A stretch of 64,000 nucleotides of DNA from Micromonospora sp. MW-13 (GCF_003434305.1 NZ_QKKX01000009.1:124001-188000), one strand, 5' to 3'; counted from the first letter of the stretch, positions 12,191 to 21,331 are shown. Notes: a model not told the origin generated them from the sequence alone. A program made the numbers and translations.

Positions 12191-12418
12191 CTACTCGGTG
12201 TCGCGATCGGTCAGCGGGTTGTCCCGGACCCACTCGGCGGTCTCGGCGTACTTGCGCTGGATGTACTCCTCCAGGCGGGCGCGCTCGACCCGCCACTGCC
12301 CCCGTCCGCCGATCTTGATCGCGGGCAGCTCACCGCCGCGCACCATGTGGTAGACCTGCGAGTCCGACACGTTGAGCTCGGCGGCCACGTCGGAGAGCAG
12401 CAGGAACCTCGGCTCCAC
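12191..12418 (-). CDS. Excisionase-like helix-turn-helix protein
   Basis: Small protein of about 75 residues, almost entirely one MerR-like/excisionase-type (HTH_17) winged helix: [20 protein letters not shown], then [20 protein letters not shown] as turn and wing, and a short acidic tail. GTG start chosen because the domain starts there and GGGAG lies six bases upstream; a 27-codon upstream extension has no conserved look. Proteins of this type (for example BldC) bind DNA as head-to-tail arrays on about 10-bp repeats, and such repeats occur before this gene and before its neighbour. Conserved in actinobacteria; targets unknown. Confidence 0.8.
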   Translation of the reverse strand: MEPRFLLLSDVAAELNVSDSQVYHMVRGGELPAIKIGGRGQWRVERARLEEYIQRKYAETAEWVRDNPLTDRDTE

Positions 12419-12440
12419 GGAAACTCCCGGGGTTGGCGTC

Positions 12441-12457
12441 GTTTGCCTCAGTTTGCC
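12441..12457 (-). promoter_or_regulatory. Pair of 10-bp-phased direct repeats upstream of the HTH gene
   Basis: Two exact GTTTGCC heptamers (plus strand) at 12441 and 12451, spaced 10 bp and 23-39 bases before the GTG of the HTH gene. Near-identical in sequence, spacing and distance to the pair at 12111-12127. Possible autoregulatory operator. Confidence 0.45.
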
Positions 12458-12606
12458 ATCTCCTGCCGACAGCGCCGTCGACCCGGACCCGCGCGGCAAC
12501 CTTCCGCAAACGCGGGTGCGGGGTGTATGACGGTCACGGCGTACGGCATGATCGGCGCCCGGGGCCGGCGCGTGCCGGTCGGGAGGCGGAGCGGGGGAGA
12601 CGACCG

Positions 12607-13116
12607 GTGACCGAGGAGCTTGTCCGGGTGTACGTGCCGGCGATCGTGCCGATGCTGGCCCGCCTCCCCGAGCAGGGGCTGCCCGAGACCGACGCCCACG
12701 CGGTGACCCCCGCCCTGCGCGAGTGGTACGCCGAGGGCGACGAGGAGGAACTGGAGTACGTCGCGTTCACCCGGGCCGCCCAGGACGCGCTGCCGCTGCT
12801 CCGGGACGACCCGGCCGCGCCCCGCCGGCGCGTGGTGGTCTCCGTCGACGTCCCCGCCTCGGCACTGCGGCGCACCGACGACGTGCTCGGCTCCAGCGCC
12901 GTCCGGCTGGTCCGGCCGGTGCCGGTGACGGCGGTCGCCGCGCTGCACGTCGACGGCGACGACGCGCGCGACGACGTGGCCGCCGCCGCGTCCGTGGCCG
13001 CCGAGGCGCTGGCCGGCGACCCGGACGCCCAGTTCACCGTCGACGGCGCCGAGGACCACGAGCTGGAGTGGTACGACGTCAGCGAGTTGGACCAGCTGCT
13101 GCGCGCCGCGTCCTGA
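12607..13116 (+). CDS. DUF6912-like conserved actinobacterial protein
   Basis: 169 residues, acidic, soluble, no signal or membrane segment. GTG start with GGGGAGA seven bases upstream. Pattern: an N-terminal strand [12 protein letters not shown], a helical [21 protein letters not shown] segment, a central [14 protein letters not shown] strand, and an acidic C-terminus ending [15 protein letters not shown] recognise it as the short conserved actinobacterial family probably catalogued as DUF6912; function unknown. It is divergent from the HTH gene and may share regulatory DNA with it. Confidence 0.65.
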   Translation: MTEELVRVYVPAIVPMLARLPEQGLPETDAHAVTPALREWYAEGDEEELEYVAFTRAAQDALPLLRDDPAAPRRRVVVSVDVPASALRRTDDVLGSSAVRLVRPVPVTAVAALHVDGDDARDDVAAAASVAAEALAGDPDAQFTVDGAEDHELEWYDVSELDQLLRAAS

Positions 13117-13152
13117 GGCTGCCCCCCTCGTGCCCCGTGCCACCGCACCCGG

Positions 13153-14244
13153 TCAGCGGCCGGCCGCCGCCTTCGCCGCCTCGTCGTCGGCCGCCGCCCC
13201 GGCGGCGTCGTCGCCTGGCGCGGGGCCCAGCGTCCGGCCGAAGGCGATCAGCGCGGTGAGCGCGCCGACGAAGAGCACCCAGATCCCGTTGTCGATCCGG
13301 GAGGTGCCCAGCGAGGTCTGGGCGACCGCGTCCGCCTCGCTCAGCGCGCTGGCCAGGTCGAGCAGGGAGCGCCCGCCGACCCGGATGATGACCTCGGCGA
13401 GCAGCAGGAGCAGGCCGGGACCGGCCCCGGCGAGCAGGTAGCCGGGCCAGCGGGGGGCCGGCGAGGCCGGGTCGCGCCGCTCGGCGCGCCGCCGGGCCCA
13501 GGTGAGGTACCCGAAGGCGAGCAGTCCCGCCAGCAGGCCGGCGAGCAGGGACTCCGACCGGGACACCCACTTCGCGGCGCCGAACATCGACTCCTGGGTG
13601 TCGCCCGCGCCGAAGAGGTCGAACAGCGGGTCCCGGGCCCGGCTGAACGCCACGACGAAGACCAGCGCGCCGAGCGCGGCGGCGACGATCGCGCCGGACA
13701 CCCGGGCGTTGCCGGCACCGGCAACGGCGCCGCCGATGATCGCCGCAGCGGCGGTGGTGCCGGCGATGACGTTGGTGGTCGCGTTGTCGAAGTAGGTCAG
13801 GTTGATCACCACCGCCGCCGCGAGCCCGACCAGCAGGCCGGTGCCGACCGCGACGGCGAAGCGCGGGGTGACCCGCTCGGAACCCCGCCGGGCCAGCAGG
13901 TTCGTCACCGCCAGGGCGACCGACGCGCCGGCCACCAGCGCGGCCGAGATGACCCCGGGCAGCGCGAACGCGGAGAGGCTGATCGCGGTGAGCCCCGCCT
14001 CGGCGGAGGTGATCGCCGCCCGGGTGGACCAGAGCATCGCCGCCAGCCAGCCCACGGCCAGCAGCGCCAGCACGACCGCCCCCGGGGCGCGCGCCGGGGG
14101 CGTACCCCCGTCGGCCGGTGCCGGCTCGACGGGCGAGGCCGGGTCGGCGGCGCCGTCGTCGCCTGGCTCGTCGGCTCCGGCCGGTGCGCCCTGCACCGGC
14201 TGGTCCGGCTCCGCGGCGGTGGAGCTGCCGGGCTGGTTGCTCAT
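13153..14244 (-). CDS. Polytopic membrane protein of unknown function
   Basis: 363 residues. The first 50 are acidic, Pro/Ala/Gly-rich and probably cytoplasmic and disordered. About eight hydrophobic helices follow (for example AVVLALLAVGWLAAMLWS and FAVAVGTGLLVGLAAAVVI), and the Ala/Asp-rich tail is soluble. ATG start with GGGGAGAC just upstream. No enzyme motif is seen; this looks like the unassigned integral membrane proteins common in Micromonosporaceae. It is divergent from the P5C dehydrogenase gene. A minus-strand TACCCT near 14319-14324 could be its -10 box. Confidence 0.7.
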   Translation of the reverse strand: MSNQPGSSTAAEPDQPVQGAPAGADEPGDDGAADPASPVEPAPADGGTPPARAPGAVVLALLAVGWLAAMLWSTRAAITSAEAGLTAISLSAFALPGVISAALVAGASVALAVTNLLARRGSERVTPRFAVAVGTGLLVGLAAAVVINLTYFDNATTNVIAGTTAAAAIIGGAVAGAGNARVSGAIVAAALGALVFVVAFSRARDPLFDLFGAGDTQESMFGAAKWVSRSESLLAGLLAGLLAFGYLTWARRRAERRDPASPAPRWPGYLLAGAGPGLLLLLAEVIIRVGGRSLLDLASALSEADAVAQTSLGTSRIDNGIWVLFVGALTALIAFGRTLGPAPGDDAAGAAADDEAAKAAAGR

Positions 14245-14672
14245 CGTCTCCCCTTCGACGGACGCCCGGACCCGGCCGACTCTGCCGGCGCGTGGGTGGG
14301 CCTGGTCACCGGCCATCCAGGGTACGCGCCACCCGGCCGCCGGCCGCCCGCCCGTCCGTCGCCCCCACCCGCCGGCCCCGTACCCCGGGCGGGGGCGGGT
14401 GAGGAATCGTAGGGGTGGCGGGGGTTGGGCCAGGGATTCGCCGGGCATGGGGCGGATCGGGCGGTGATTCGCAGGGCGGGGCGCGGAGCGCGAAGCGCGC
14501 CAGGTCGGACGGGTGGCGCCGGGGTGGGGCGGAACCGGGGATGCCGCATGGGAGAATCGGCGCAGGTCCCGCCGCCGCGACCGGTGCAGCCCGCGGCGTA
14601 CGGCGTCCGGCCGCCCGGCCGGTGTCCGCGGGTCCGATTTCGCCACCGCTGCCGAGATCGCCAGGAGCCCCG
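14245..14672. other. Divergent intergenic region
   Basis: 428 bp between the divergent membrane protein and P5C dehydrogenase genes. Extremely GC-rich, with a possible minus-strand -10 box (TACCCT, 14319-14324). I see no convincing small gene or structured RNA. Open frames crossing it are low-complexity Arg/Pro/Gly. Confidence 0.4.
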
Positions 14673-16301
14673 ATGGACGCCGTGTTCTCCGTACCCGAGC
14701 CGCGTAACGAGCCGGTCCGCGCCTACGAGCCGGGCAGCACCGACCGGGAGCGGCTCCAACGACGCCTGGCCGAGCTGGCCGGCGAGCGCCTCGACCTGCC
14801 GATGACCATCGCCGGCGAGCAGCGGATGGCCGGCGGCGAGCCGATCGACGTGGTGCAGCCGCACCGGCACGCGCACGTGCTGGGCGTCACCGGCCACGCC
14901 ACCCACGACGACGCGCGCGCCGCCGTCAGGGCCGCCAAGGACGCCGCTCCGATGTGGCGGGCGCTGCCGTTCGAGGAGCGCGCGGCGATCTTCCTGCGCG
15001 CCGCCGAGCTGCTCTCCGGCCCGTGGCGGGACACCCTCAACGCCGCCACCATGCTCGGCCAGTCGAAGACCGCCGTCCAGGCCGAGATCGACGCGGCCTG
15101 TGAGCTGATCGACTTCCTCCGGTTCAACGTGCACTTCGCCCGGGGCCTGCTGGCGGAGCAGCCGCTCTCCTCCCCGGGGGTGTGGAACCGCTTCGACCAC
15201 CGCCCCCTGGAGGGCTTCGTCTACGCGGTCACCCCGTTCAACTTCACCGCGATCGCCGGCAACCTGCCCTCGGCCCCGGCGCTGCTCGGCAACACGGTGG
15301 TCTGGAAGCCGGGCCCGACCCAGCAGTTCGCCGCGCACTTCACCATGCGGCTGTTCGAGGCGGCCGGCCTGCCGCCCGGCGTGATCAACATGGTCACCGG
15401 GCGGGGCGAGGAGGTCTCCGACGTGGTGCTGGCTGACCCGGACCTGGCCGGCATCCACTTCACCGGCTCGACCAAGGTCTTCCAGCAACTGTGGCGGACC
15501 GTCGGCGACAACATCCACCGCTACCGGGGCTACCCCCGGCTGGTCGGCGAGACCGGCGGCAAGGACTTCGTGGTCGCGCACGCCAGCGCCGACGTGGACG
15601 CGCTGCACACCGCGCTGATCCGCGGCGCGTACGAGTACCAGGGCCAGAAGTGCTCGGCCGCGTCCCGGGCGTACGTGCCGCGGTCGCTCTGGGAGGCCGG
15701 GCTGCGCGACCGGCTGGCCGCCACCGCCGACTCGCTGACCTACGGCGACGTCACCGACTTCACCAACTTCGGCGGCGCGGTGATCGACGCCCGGGCGTTC
15801 GACCGGCACACCGCCGCCCTGGAGCTGATCTCCGGCGACGACTCCTGCACCGTGCTGGCCGGCGGCACCGCCGACGACTCGGTCGGGTGGTTCGTCCGGC
15901 CGACCCTGTTCGAGTGCGCCGACGCCGCACATGAGACGTTCACCACCGAGTACTTCGGCCCGATCCTCGGCGTGCACGTCTTCGACGACGCCCGCTTCGA
16001 CGAGGTCGTCGCCCAGGCCGAGTCGATCGCCCCGTACGCGCTGACCGGGTCGATCTTCGCCACCGACCGCCGGGTGGTCGACGCGGTGGCCGAGCGGATG
16101 CGGTACGCGGCCGGCAACTTCTACATCAACGACAAGCCGACCGGAGCGGTGGTCGGGCAGCAGCCGTTCGGCGGCGCCCGGGCCAGCGGCACCAACGACA
16201 AGGCCGGCTCCTGGCACAACCTGGTCCGCTGGACGTCCCCCCGGACGATCAAGGAGACCTTCGTCCCACCGACCGACCACACCTACCCCCACATGGGCTG
16301 A
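14673..16301 (+). CDS. pruA: L-glutamate gamma-semialdehyde dehydrogenase (P5C dehydrogenase)
   Basis: 542-residue aldehyde dehydrogenase that oxidises glutamate semialdehyde/pyrroline-5-carboxylate to glutamate with NAD, the second step of proline breakdown. Catalytic C327 lies in GQKCSAASRAYVP and general base E293 in VGETGGKDFV; FNFTAIAGNLP and the FTGSTKVF cofactor region are present. Size fits the RocA/PruA class rather than bifunctional PutA. ATG start with AGGAG seven bases upstream; upstream in-frame sequence looks non-coding. No proline dehydrogenase gene is adjacent, so the first enzyme must be elsewhere. A hairpin terminator follows. Confidence 0.93.
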   Translation: MDAVFSVPEPRNEPVRAYEPGSTDRERLQRRLAELAGERLDLPMTIAGEQRMAGGEPIDVVQPHRHAHVLGVTGHATHDDARAAVRAAKDAAPMWRALPFEERAAIFLRAAELLSGPWRDTLNAATMLGQSKTAVQAEIDAACELIDFLRFNVHFARGLLAEQPLSSPGVWNRFDHRPLEGFVYAVTPFNFTAIAGNLPSAPALLGNTVVWKPGPTQQFAAHFTMRLFEAAGLPPGVINMVTGRGEEVSDVVLADPDLAGIHFTGSTKVFQQLWRTVGDNIHRYRGYPRLVGETGGKDFVVAHASADVDALHTALIRGAYEYQGQKCSAASRAYVPRSLWEAGLRDRLAATADSLTYGDVTDFTNFGGAVIDARAFDRHTAALELISGDDSCTVLAGGTADDSVGWFVRPTLFECADAAHETFTTEYFGPILGVHVFDDARFDEVVAQAESIAPYALTGSIFATDRRVVDAVAERMRYAAGNFYINDKPTGAVVGQQPFGGARASGTNDKAGSWHNLVRWTSPRTIKETFVPPTDHTYPHMG

Positions 16302-16310
16302 CGCACCCCG

Positions 16311-16342
16311 CGAGGGCTCCCGGCGCGTCGCGGGGGCCCTCG
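16311..16342 (+). terminator. Terminator after pruA
   Basis: 12-bp stem CGAGGGCTCCCG/CGGGGGCCCTCG with one G-U pair and an 8-nt loop, 10 bp after the pruA stop. Confidence 0.7.
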
Positions 16343-16371
16343 CCGTGCGCACCGTGACCGACCCTCAACGG

Positions 16372-16390
16372 ACTGTCGCCGGCCGACAGT
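16372..16390. promoter_or_regulatory. Palindrome upstream of PadR gene
   Basis: ACTGTCG-CCGGC-CGACAGT: a 7-bp inverted repeat around a 5-bp centre, about 75 bp before the PadR-type gene. It could be an operator, possibly for the PadR protein itself, or part of the pruA 3' region. Confidence 0.35.
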
Positions 16391-16461
16391 GCACATAGGA
16401 AACCCTCCCGGGTGGCGAAACTGGCAAATCCTGGACGCCGGGTCGGCAAAGTGGCAGCGTA

Positions 16462-16983
16462 ATGGGCATGGCGGATTCCGGAGTGAACCCTACTGCGGCG
16501 GCCCTCCTCGGGCTGCTCCACGAGGGTCCCATGACAGGCGGCCAGTTGATGGCCGCCGCCGAGCGCAAGCTCGCCCCGTACTGGTCGATGACCCGCAGCC
16601 AGGTCTACCGCGAGCTTCCGGTGCTGGCCGAGCGCGGTCTGGTGCGGCTGGGCAAGCCCGGGCCGCGATCCAGCCAGCCGTACGCGATCACCGCGTCCGG
16701 AAAGCGGACGTTCTCCCGCTGGCTGGCCGAGGAACCGGGGCGGGACACGATCCGCAACCCGATCGCCCTGCGGATCGCCTTCGGCGGCCTGCACTCGGCC
16801 ACCCAACTGCGCAACCTCCAGGCCTCCGCCAACGAATACCACAGCGAGGCCCTGGCCCGGGTGCGGGAGCAGGTGAAGAACGCCAAGAAGGAGGGCGACT
16901 CGTACGACGCCAGCGCGCTGGAGTTCGCCGTCGCCTACCACAAGGCCGCCCTGTCCTGGCTGAAGTCCGCCCCCGTCGGCTGA
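16462..16983 (+). CDS. PadR-family transcriptional regulator
   Basis: 173 residues. The N-terminal winged helix (about 10-90: [20 protein letters not shown], then [20 protein letters not shown] and a wing with [14 protein letters not shown]) is the PadR signature. A helical C-terminal domain (90-173) serves dimerisation. PadR proteins are usually repressors of nearby transport or stress genes; none is adjacent here, so the target is unknown. Start is the first of two close ATGs (16462, 16468). The upstream DNA contains GGCAAA repeats and a palindrome at 16372. Confidence 0.85.
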   Translation: MGMADSGVNPTAAALLGLLHEGPMTGGQLMAAAERKLAPYWSMTRSQVYRELPVLAERGLVRLGKPGPRSSQPYAITASGKRTFSRWLAEEPGRDTIRNPIALRIAFGGLHSATQLRNLQASANEYHSEALARVREQVKNAKKEGDSYDASALEFAVAYHKAALSWLKSAPVG

Positions 16984-17148
16984 CCCCGCCCGTCGGCCCG
17001 CCACCCCGCCACCGGGCCGCAGCCGGGTCGTCCCCCGGGACGGCGCTCGCCCGTGACCAGCGGGGCCGACAGGCCCACGCCGCCCGGTCGGGCGGACACT
17101 TTTCGCCCGTCACCGCGGGGCTCGCAAGCCGACCTCCCGCGCTCGCAG

Positions 17149-17154
17149 TAGGCT
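17149..17154 (+). promoter_or_regulatory. -10 box of a probable leaderless prfB promoter
   Basis: TAGGCT ends 8 bases before the prfB GTG, and no ribosome binding site lies between them, so transcription probably starts at or next to the start codon. Confidence 0.45.
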
Positions 17155-17162
17155 TGTCTGTC

Positions 17163-18284
17163 GTGACCGCTGCCGATTACGCCGAACAGCTCAAGGAACT
17201 CGACGCCACCCTGCGCAACATCGAGGCCGTGCTCAACCTCGACCGGCTGCACGAGGACAAGGCCCGGCTCGAGGAGCAGGCCTCCGCGCCGGACCTGTGG
17301 GACGACCAGGCCAAGGCGCAGCAGGTGACCTCCCAGCTCTCGTACGTCAACGGCGAGATCAGCAAGCTGGGCAGCCTGCGCTCCCGGCTCGACGACGCCC
17401 GCGTGCTGCTGGAGTTGGCCGAGGCCGAGGACGACTCCGGGGTGCTCGCCGAGGTGGAGACCGAGATCGGCGGGCTCACCAAGGCCATCCAGGACATGGA
17501 GGTCCGCACCCTGCTCTCCGGCGAGTACGACTCGCGGGAGGCGCTGGTGGCGATCCGGGCCGGGGCCGGCGGCGTGGACGCGGCCGACTTCGCCGAGATG
17601 CTGCTGCGGATGTACCTGCGCTGGGCCGAGCGGCACGGCTACCCCACCGAGGTCTACGAGACCTCGTACGCCGAGGAGGCGGGCCTGAAGTCCGCGACCT
17701 TCGCGGTCAAGGTCCCGTACGCCTACGGCACCCTCAGCGTCGAGTCCGGCACCCACCGCCTCGTGCGGATCAGCCCCTTCGACAACCAGGGCCGCCGGCA
17801 GACCAGCTTCGCCGGCGTCGAGGTGCTGCCGGTGACCGAGCAGACCGACCACATCGACATCCCCGAGAACGAGATGCGGATCGACGTCTACCGGTCCTCC
17901 GGCCCGGGCGGGCAGAGCGTCAACACCACCGACTCGGCGGTGCGGATCACCCACATCCCCACCGGCATCGTGGTCACCTGCCAGAACGAGAAGTCCCAGC
18001 TCCAGAACAAGGCGTCCGCGCTGCGGGTGCTCCAGTCCCGGCTGCTGGAGCGCAAGCGGCAGGAGGAGCAGGCCAAGCTGGAGGGCCTGAAGACCGACGC
18101 CGCCGGCTCGTGGGGCGACCAGATGCGCTCGTACGTCCTGCACCCGTATCAGATGGTGAAGGATCTCCGAACCGAGCAGGAGACCGGCAATCCGAGCGCG
18201 GTCTTCGACGGCGAGTTGGACAGCTTCATCGAAGCCGGTATCCGTTGGCGCAAGCAGCGCCAGCTTGCCGGCGACGCAGCGTGA
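17163..18284 (+). CDS. prfB: Peptide chain release factor 2
   Basis: 373 residues; recognises UGA and UAA stop codons and triggers peptide release. The GGQ hydrolysis motif is at 249-251 ([10 protein letters not shown]) and the SPF stop-codon tripeptide at 204-206, which identifies RF2 rather than RF1 (PXT). The reading frame is continuous from GTG, so the autoregulatory UGA frameshift used by many bacteria is absent. A leaderless promoter is likely. ftsE, ftsX, smpB and ssrA follow, a widely conserved order. Confidence 0.96.
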   Translation: MTAADYAEQLKELDATLRNIEAVLNLDRLHEDKARLEEQASAPDLWDDQAKAQQVTSQLSYVNGEISKLGSLRSRLDDARVLLELAEAEDDSGVLAEVETEIGGLTKAIQDMEVRTLLSGEYDSREALVAIRAGAGGVDAADFAEMLLRMYLRWAERHGYPTEVYETSYAEEAGLKSATFAVKVPYAYGTLSVESGTHRLVRISPFDNQGRRQTSFAGVEVLPVTEQTDHIDIPENEMRIDVYRSSGPGGQSVNTTDSAVRITHIPTGIVVTCQNEKSQLQNKASALRVLQSRLLERKRQEEQAKLEGLKTDAAGSWGDQMRSYVLHPYQMVKDLRTEQETGNPSAVFDGELDSFIEAGIRWRKQRQLAGDAA

Positions 18285-18388
18285 TCGCTCGCGGGCGGAG
18301 CGCGTCGTCGATCTACCCTTAACCGGATGTTTCGATGACGCGCCTCGCATCGGCGGGGCGCGGGGCTTGGTTCATCGGTTACACCGCG

Positions 18389-18394
18389 TAGACT
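18389..18394 (+). promoter_or_regulatory. -10 box of a probable leaderless ftsE promoter
   Basis: TAGACT ends 8 bases before the ftsE GTG. A TTGGTT at 18367 is a possible -35 with a 16-bp spacer. No Shine-Dalgarno is present before the GTG. Confidence 0.45.
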
Positions 18395-18402
18395 CACCAC
18401 CC

Positions 18403-19083
18403 GTGATTCAGCTTGAGCAAGTGACGAAGACGTACCCGAAGGCGTCCCGGCCTTCGCTCGACAACGTGTCCGTCTCGATCGAGAAGGGCGAGTTCGTCTT
18501 CTTCATCGGTCCATCAGGCTCCGGCAAGTCCACCATCATCAAGCTGCTGCTGCACGAGGTGACCCCCAACAAGGGGCGGGTCGTCGTCAACAGCAAGGAC
18601 GTCACCTCGATGCGCTCCTGGAAGCGACCGCACTTCCGGCGTTCGATCGGCTGCGTCTTCCAGGACTTCCGGCTGCTGCCGAACCGCACCGCGTACGAGA
18701 ACGTGGCCTTCGCCCTCGAGGTGATCGGCAAGACCAAGGCGGTCGCCCGCCGGGTCGTTCCCGAGGTGCTGGAGCTGGTCGGGCTCGGTGGCAAGGAGCA
18801 CCGCTACCCGCACGAGCTCTCCGGTGGTGAGCAGCAGCGGGTCGCCGTCGCCCGGGCGTTCGTGAACCGCCCGCTGATCCTGCTCGCGGACGAGCCGACC
18901 GGAAACCTGGACCCGGACACGTCGATCGAGATCATGCGCCTGCTGGACCGGATCAACCGCACCGGCACGACCGTCGTGATGGTCACCCACGACTCCAACA
19001 TCGTGAACCAGATGCGGCGTCGGGTCATCGAGATCGAGAGCGGTCGCATCGTACGCGACCAGGCCCGTGGCGTCTACGGGTGA
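18403..19083 (+). CDS. ftsE: Cell division ATP-binding protein FtsE
   Basis: 226-residue ABC-type ATPase. Walker [10 protein letters not shown], signature [14 protein letters not shown], Walker [12 protein letters not shown] and the H-loop in MVTHDSN are all intact. With FtsX it forms a complex at the division site that controls peptidoglycan hydrolases (RipC in mycobacteria) instead of transporting a solute. GTG start at the beginning of the conserved [12 protein letters not shown]; upstream in-frame codons are not conserved. ftsX follows after 67 bp. Confidence 0.95.
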   Translation: MIQLEQVTKTYPKASRPSLDNVSVSIEKGEFVFFIGPSGSGKSTIIKLLLHEVTPNKGRVVVNSKDVTSMRSWKRPHFRRSIGCVFQDFRLLPNRTAYENVAFALEVIGKTKAVARRVVPEVLELVGLGGKEHRYPHELSGGEQQRVAVARAFVNRPLILLADEPTGNLDPDTSIEIMRLLDRINRTGTTVVMVTHDSNIVNQMRRRVIEIESGRIVRDQARGVYG

Positions 19084-19150
19084 GCCGGCGCTCCACCCCT
19101 GTGCAGCCTGACGACGACCACCTCACGCCGGAGACCCGGAGGAAATCCCG

Positions 19151-20026
19151 ATGCGCGTGAAATACGTCCTGTCCGAGGTACTGGTCGGACTGTGGCGCAA
19201 CGTGACCATGACCATCGCGATGATCATCACGATGGCCGTGTCGTTGACCATGCTCGGTGCCAGCGGACTGATGTACCGCCAGGTGAACGACATGAAGGAC
19301 CTCTACTACAAGAACATCGAGGTCTCGATCTTCCTGAGCAAGGAGGCCAACGAGCAGCAGCGCGCCGACCTGCACGCCAAGCTGAAGAGCGACCCGTTGG
19401 TCAAGGAGGTCGTCTTCGTCAACAAGGACGAGGCGTACAAGCGCTTCCAGGAGATGTTCCAGGACGCGCCCGACCTGCTGAGCGCGGTCAAGGCGGACAG
19501 CCTGCCCGAGTCGTTCCGGCTCAAGCTGGTCAACCCCGAGCAGTATCGGGAGATCTACAACCAGTACAAGGACACCGAGGGCGTCGACGAGATCGTCGAC
19601 CAGAGCCAACTCCTGGACAAGATCTTCAAGATCCTCACCTCGGTCCAGAACATCGCCCTGGCGGCTGCGGCGGTGATGGCCATCGCCGCGTTGCTGCTGG
19701 TCGCGAACACGATCCAGGTCGCGGCGTACAGCAAGCGGCGTGAGGTCGCGGTCATGAAGCTGGTCGGCGCGTCCAACTGGTTCATCCAGGCGCCGTTCGT
19801 GCTGGAGGCCGTGGTCGCCGGGCTGATCGGCTCGCTCCTCGGCCTGGTCGCCCTGGTCGCGGCCAAGTACCTGCTGTTCGACGGCGCGCTCAGCGACCTC
19901 CAGGGGCTGCTCTCCCCGGTCACCTGGGGCGACATCCTGGTGATGTTCCCGATCATGGCCGGCGTGGGCGGTCTGGTCAGCGCCGTCACCGCCTGGGTGA
20001 CCCTCCGGTTCTACCTGCGGGTCTAG
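19151..20026 (+). CDS. ftsX: Cell division protein FtsX
   Basis: 291-residue membrane partner of FtsE. A short cytoplasmic N-terminus is followed by TM1 (about 20-42), a large extracellular domain (about 45-165) that contacts peptidoglycan hydrolases, and three more helices in the last 120 residues, the FtsX permease fold. ATG start with AGGA upstream. A 17-bp perfect hairpin ends the ftsEX unit. Confidence 0.95.
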   Translation: MRVKYVLSEVLVGLWRNVTMTIAMIITMAVSLTMLGASGLMYRQVNDMKDLYYKNIEVSIFLSKEANEQQRADLHAKLKSDPLVKEVVFVNKDEAYKRFQEMFQDAPDLLSAVKADSLPESFRLKLVNPEQYREIYNQYKDTEGVDEIVDQSQLLDKIFKILTSVQNIALAAAAVMAIAALLLVANTIQVAAYSKRREVAVMKLVGASNWFIQAPFVLEAVVAGLIGSLLGLVALVAAKYLLFDGALSDLQGLLSPVTWGDILVMFPIMAGVGGLVSAVTAWVTLRFYLRV

Positions 20027-20053
20027 TCACCCCCGGGGCCGTCCGACGCGGCG

Positions 20054-20091
20054 GCGCCCTCCGGCGCGGAATAATCCGCGCCGGAGGGCGC
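20054..20091 (+). terminator. Terminator after ftsX
   Basis: Perfect 17-bp stem GCGCCCTCCGGCGCGGA/TCCGCGCCGGAGGGCGC with an ATAA loop, followed by TTGTCGTT. Confidence 0.88.
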
Positions 20092-20159
20092 TTGTCGTTC
20101 GGGTAGCATGATCTCCGCTTCCGGCCCGGCCGGGAGCCACACGAGGGGAGGTGGCGCCG

Positions 20160-20639
20160 ATGCCACGGGAAAAGGGGCGCAAGGTCGTCGCCTCCAACAA
20201 GAAGGCGCGCCACGACTACGCCATCCTCGACACGTACGAGGCGGGCATGGCGCTGACCGGCACCGAGGTCAAGTCGCTGCGGGCCGGGCGGGCGTCGCTG
20301 GTCGACGCGTTCGCCCAGGAGCGCGACGGCGAGCTGTACCTGCACAGCATGCACATCCCGGAGTACACCCAGGGCACCTGGACCAACCACGAGCCCCGGC
20401 GCACCCGCAAGCTGCTGCTCAAGCGGCTGGAGATCGACCGGCTGATCGGCAAGACCCGCGAGGGCGGCCTGACCATGGTCCCGTTGCAGGTCTACTTCTC
20501 CGACGGCTGGGCCAAGGTGGAGATCGCCCTGGCCAAGGGCAAGAAGTCGTACGACAAGCGGCAGGACCTCGCCAAGCGGGACGCGGACCGGGAGATCGCC
20601 CGGGTCGTGGGCCGGCGCGGCAAGGGGATGGACGACTGA
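20160..20639 (+). CDS. smpB: SsrA-binding protein SmpB
   Basis: 159-residue partner of tmRNA in trans-translation; it binds the tRNA-like part of ssrA and fills the decoding site of stalled ribosomes. The OB-fold body includes [20 protein letters not shown] and [14 protein letters not shown], and the C-terminal basic tail ([10 protein letters not shown]) is present. I prefer the ATG at 20160, eight bases after GGAGG, over an in-frame GTG three codons earlier that overlaps the ribosome site. The RNA partner gene starts about 106 bp downstream. Confidence 0.95.
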   Translation: MPREKGRKVVASNKKARHDYAILDTYEAGMALTGTEVKSLRAGRASLVDAFAQERDGELYLHSMHIPEYTQGTWTNHEPRRTRKLLLKRLEIDRLIGKTREGGLTMVPLQVYFSDGWAKVEIALAKGKKSYDKRQDLAKRDADREIARVVGRRGKGMDD

Positions 20640-20745
20640 TTCGTCCCGTTCGTCCCCTCCGGCACGCCGGAGCGGGCCTCGGGATGAAACCGGTTGCGGA
20701 AGGCGTTACGCTTGTGTGGTGCCGCCGACAGGGGCGGCCCGTCGA

Positions 20746-21122
20746 GGGGGTGACTGGTTTCGACTTCGTACGCAGCGACAGGGGAAGCGAGCCGAGGAAG
20801 CCGACGTCGTCTCGAGAATCGGTCGTCGGAAACCAATAAGCGCCAAGAACAATCGCGCTGACTTCGCTCTCGCCGCCTGAGGCGAGTAGCTAAGTCTGTC
20901 GGCCTGGGAACGCCTTCGTCCCAGTCAGCCGGCATCAGTTAGAGGGCTGGCCAATCGGACCCGGTCGCGGGGTCCGTGCGGCGAGATCAATCAGCGACTG
21001 GGCCCGTCACACCAACTCGCTCGCGTGAGCGGTGGGGCCGAGTAGAGGCATAGCGAGCTGCGCTCGGAGAAGCCCTGACAAACCGGCGAAGGACCCGGGT
21101 TCGATTCCCGGCACCTCCACCA
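20746..21122 (+). ncRNA. ssrA: tmRNA (transfer-messenger RNA)
   Basis: About 377 nt. The 5' end GGGGGTG pairs with CACCTCC at the 3' end (7-bp acceptor stem with one G-U), followed by discriminator A and encoded CCA. The T arm GGACCCGGGTTCGATTCCCGG precedes it. GACTGGTTTCGACTTCG near the 5' end is the conserved start of bacterial tmRNA. An internal reading frame encodes the degradation tag. Possible promoter: ATGAAA (20684) and TACGCT (20707), 17-bp spacer. It acts with SmpB to rescue stalled ribosomes. Termini are inferred from pairing. Confidence 0.94.
20842..20880 (+). other. tmRNA tag-peptide reading frame
   Basis: GCC-AAG-AAC-AAT-CGC-GCT-GAC-TTC-GCT-CTC-GCC-GCC-TGA encodes AKNNRADFALAA and stop. 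The ALAA end is the usual signal for ClpXP-type proteases. Confidence 0.9.
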
Positions 21123-21129
21123 CCTCACC

Positions 21130-21162
21130 TGTGCGCCCCGGTCCACCGGACCGGGGCGCACA
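21130..21162 (+). terminator. Terminator after ssrA
   Basis: Perfect 15-bp stem TGTGCGCCCCGGTCC/GGACCGGGGCGCACA with a 3-nt loop, 8 bp after the tmRNA CCA end. Confidence 0.85.
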
Positions 21163-21331
21163 GTCGTGTCCGGCCCCCTGGGGGCGTCTGCTGGAAACGG
21201 CGGGCGGACGCGGCGGGTCGTCCGCCGGTCCCGACAGAGGATCATGAGGCCGCTGCGGCCGGCGGGACCGGTGCGGAGGCCGGGAACCGGGGCCGGGGGA
21301 ACCGGGGCCGGCGCGGGCGCGTCGAACGGGC

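Noticed and set aside
14241-16352. Long minus-strand open frame opposite pruA
   Set aside because: Antisense shadow; pruA has full catalytic motifs and codon pattern on the plus strand.
20092-20109. TTGTCG/TAGCAT as the smpB promoter
   Set aside because: Spacer is only 6 bp; the TTGTCG belongs to the tail of the ftsX terminator.
20641-21331. Protein-coding frames through the ssrA region
   Set aside because: The tmRNA ends, tag frame and T arm fully explain the sequence.
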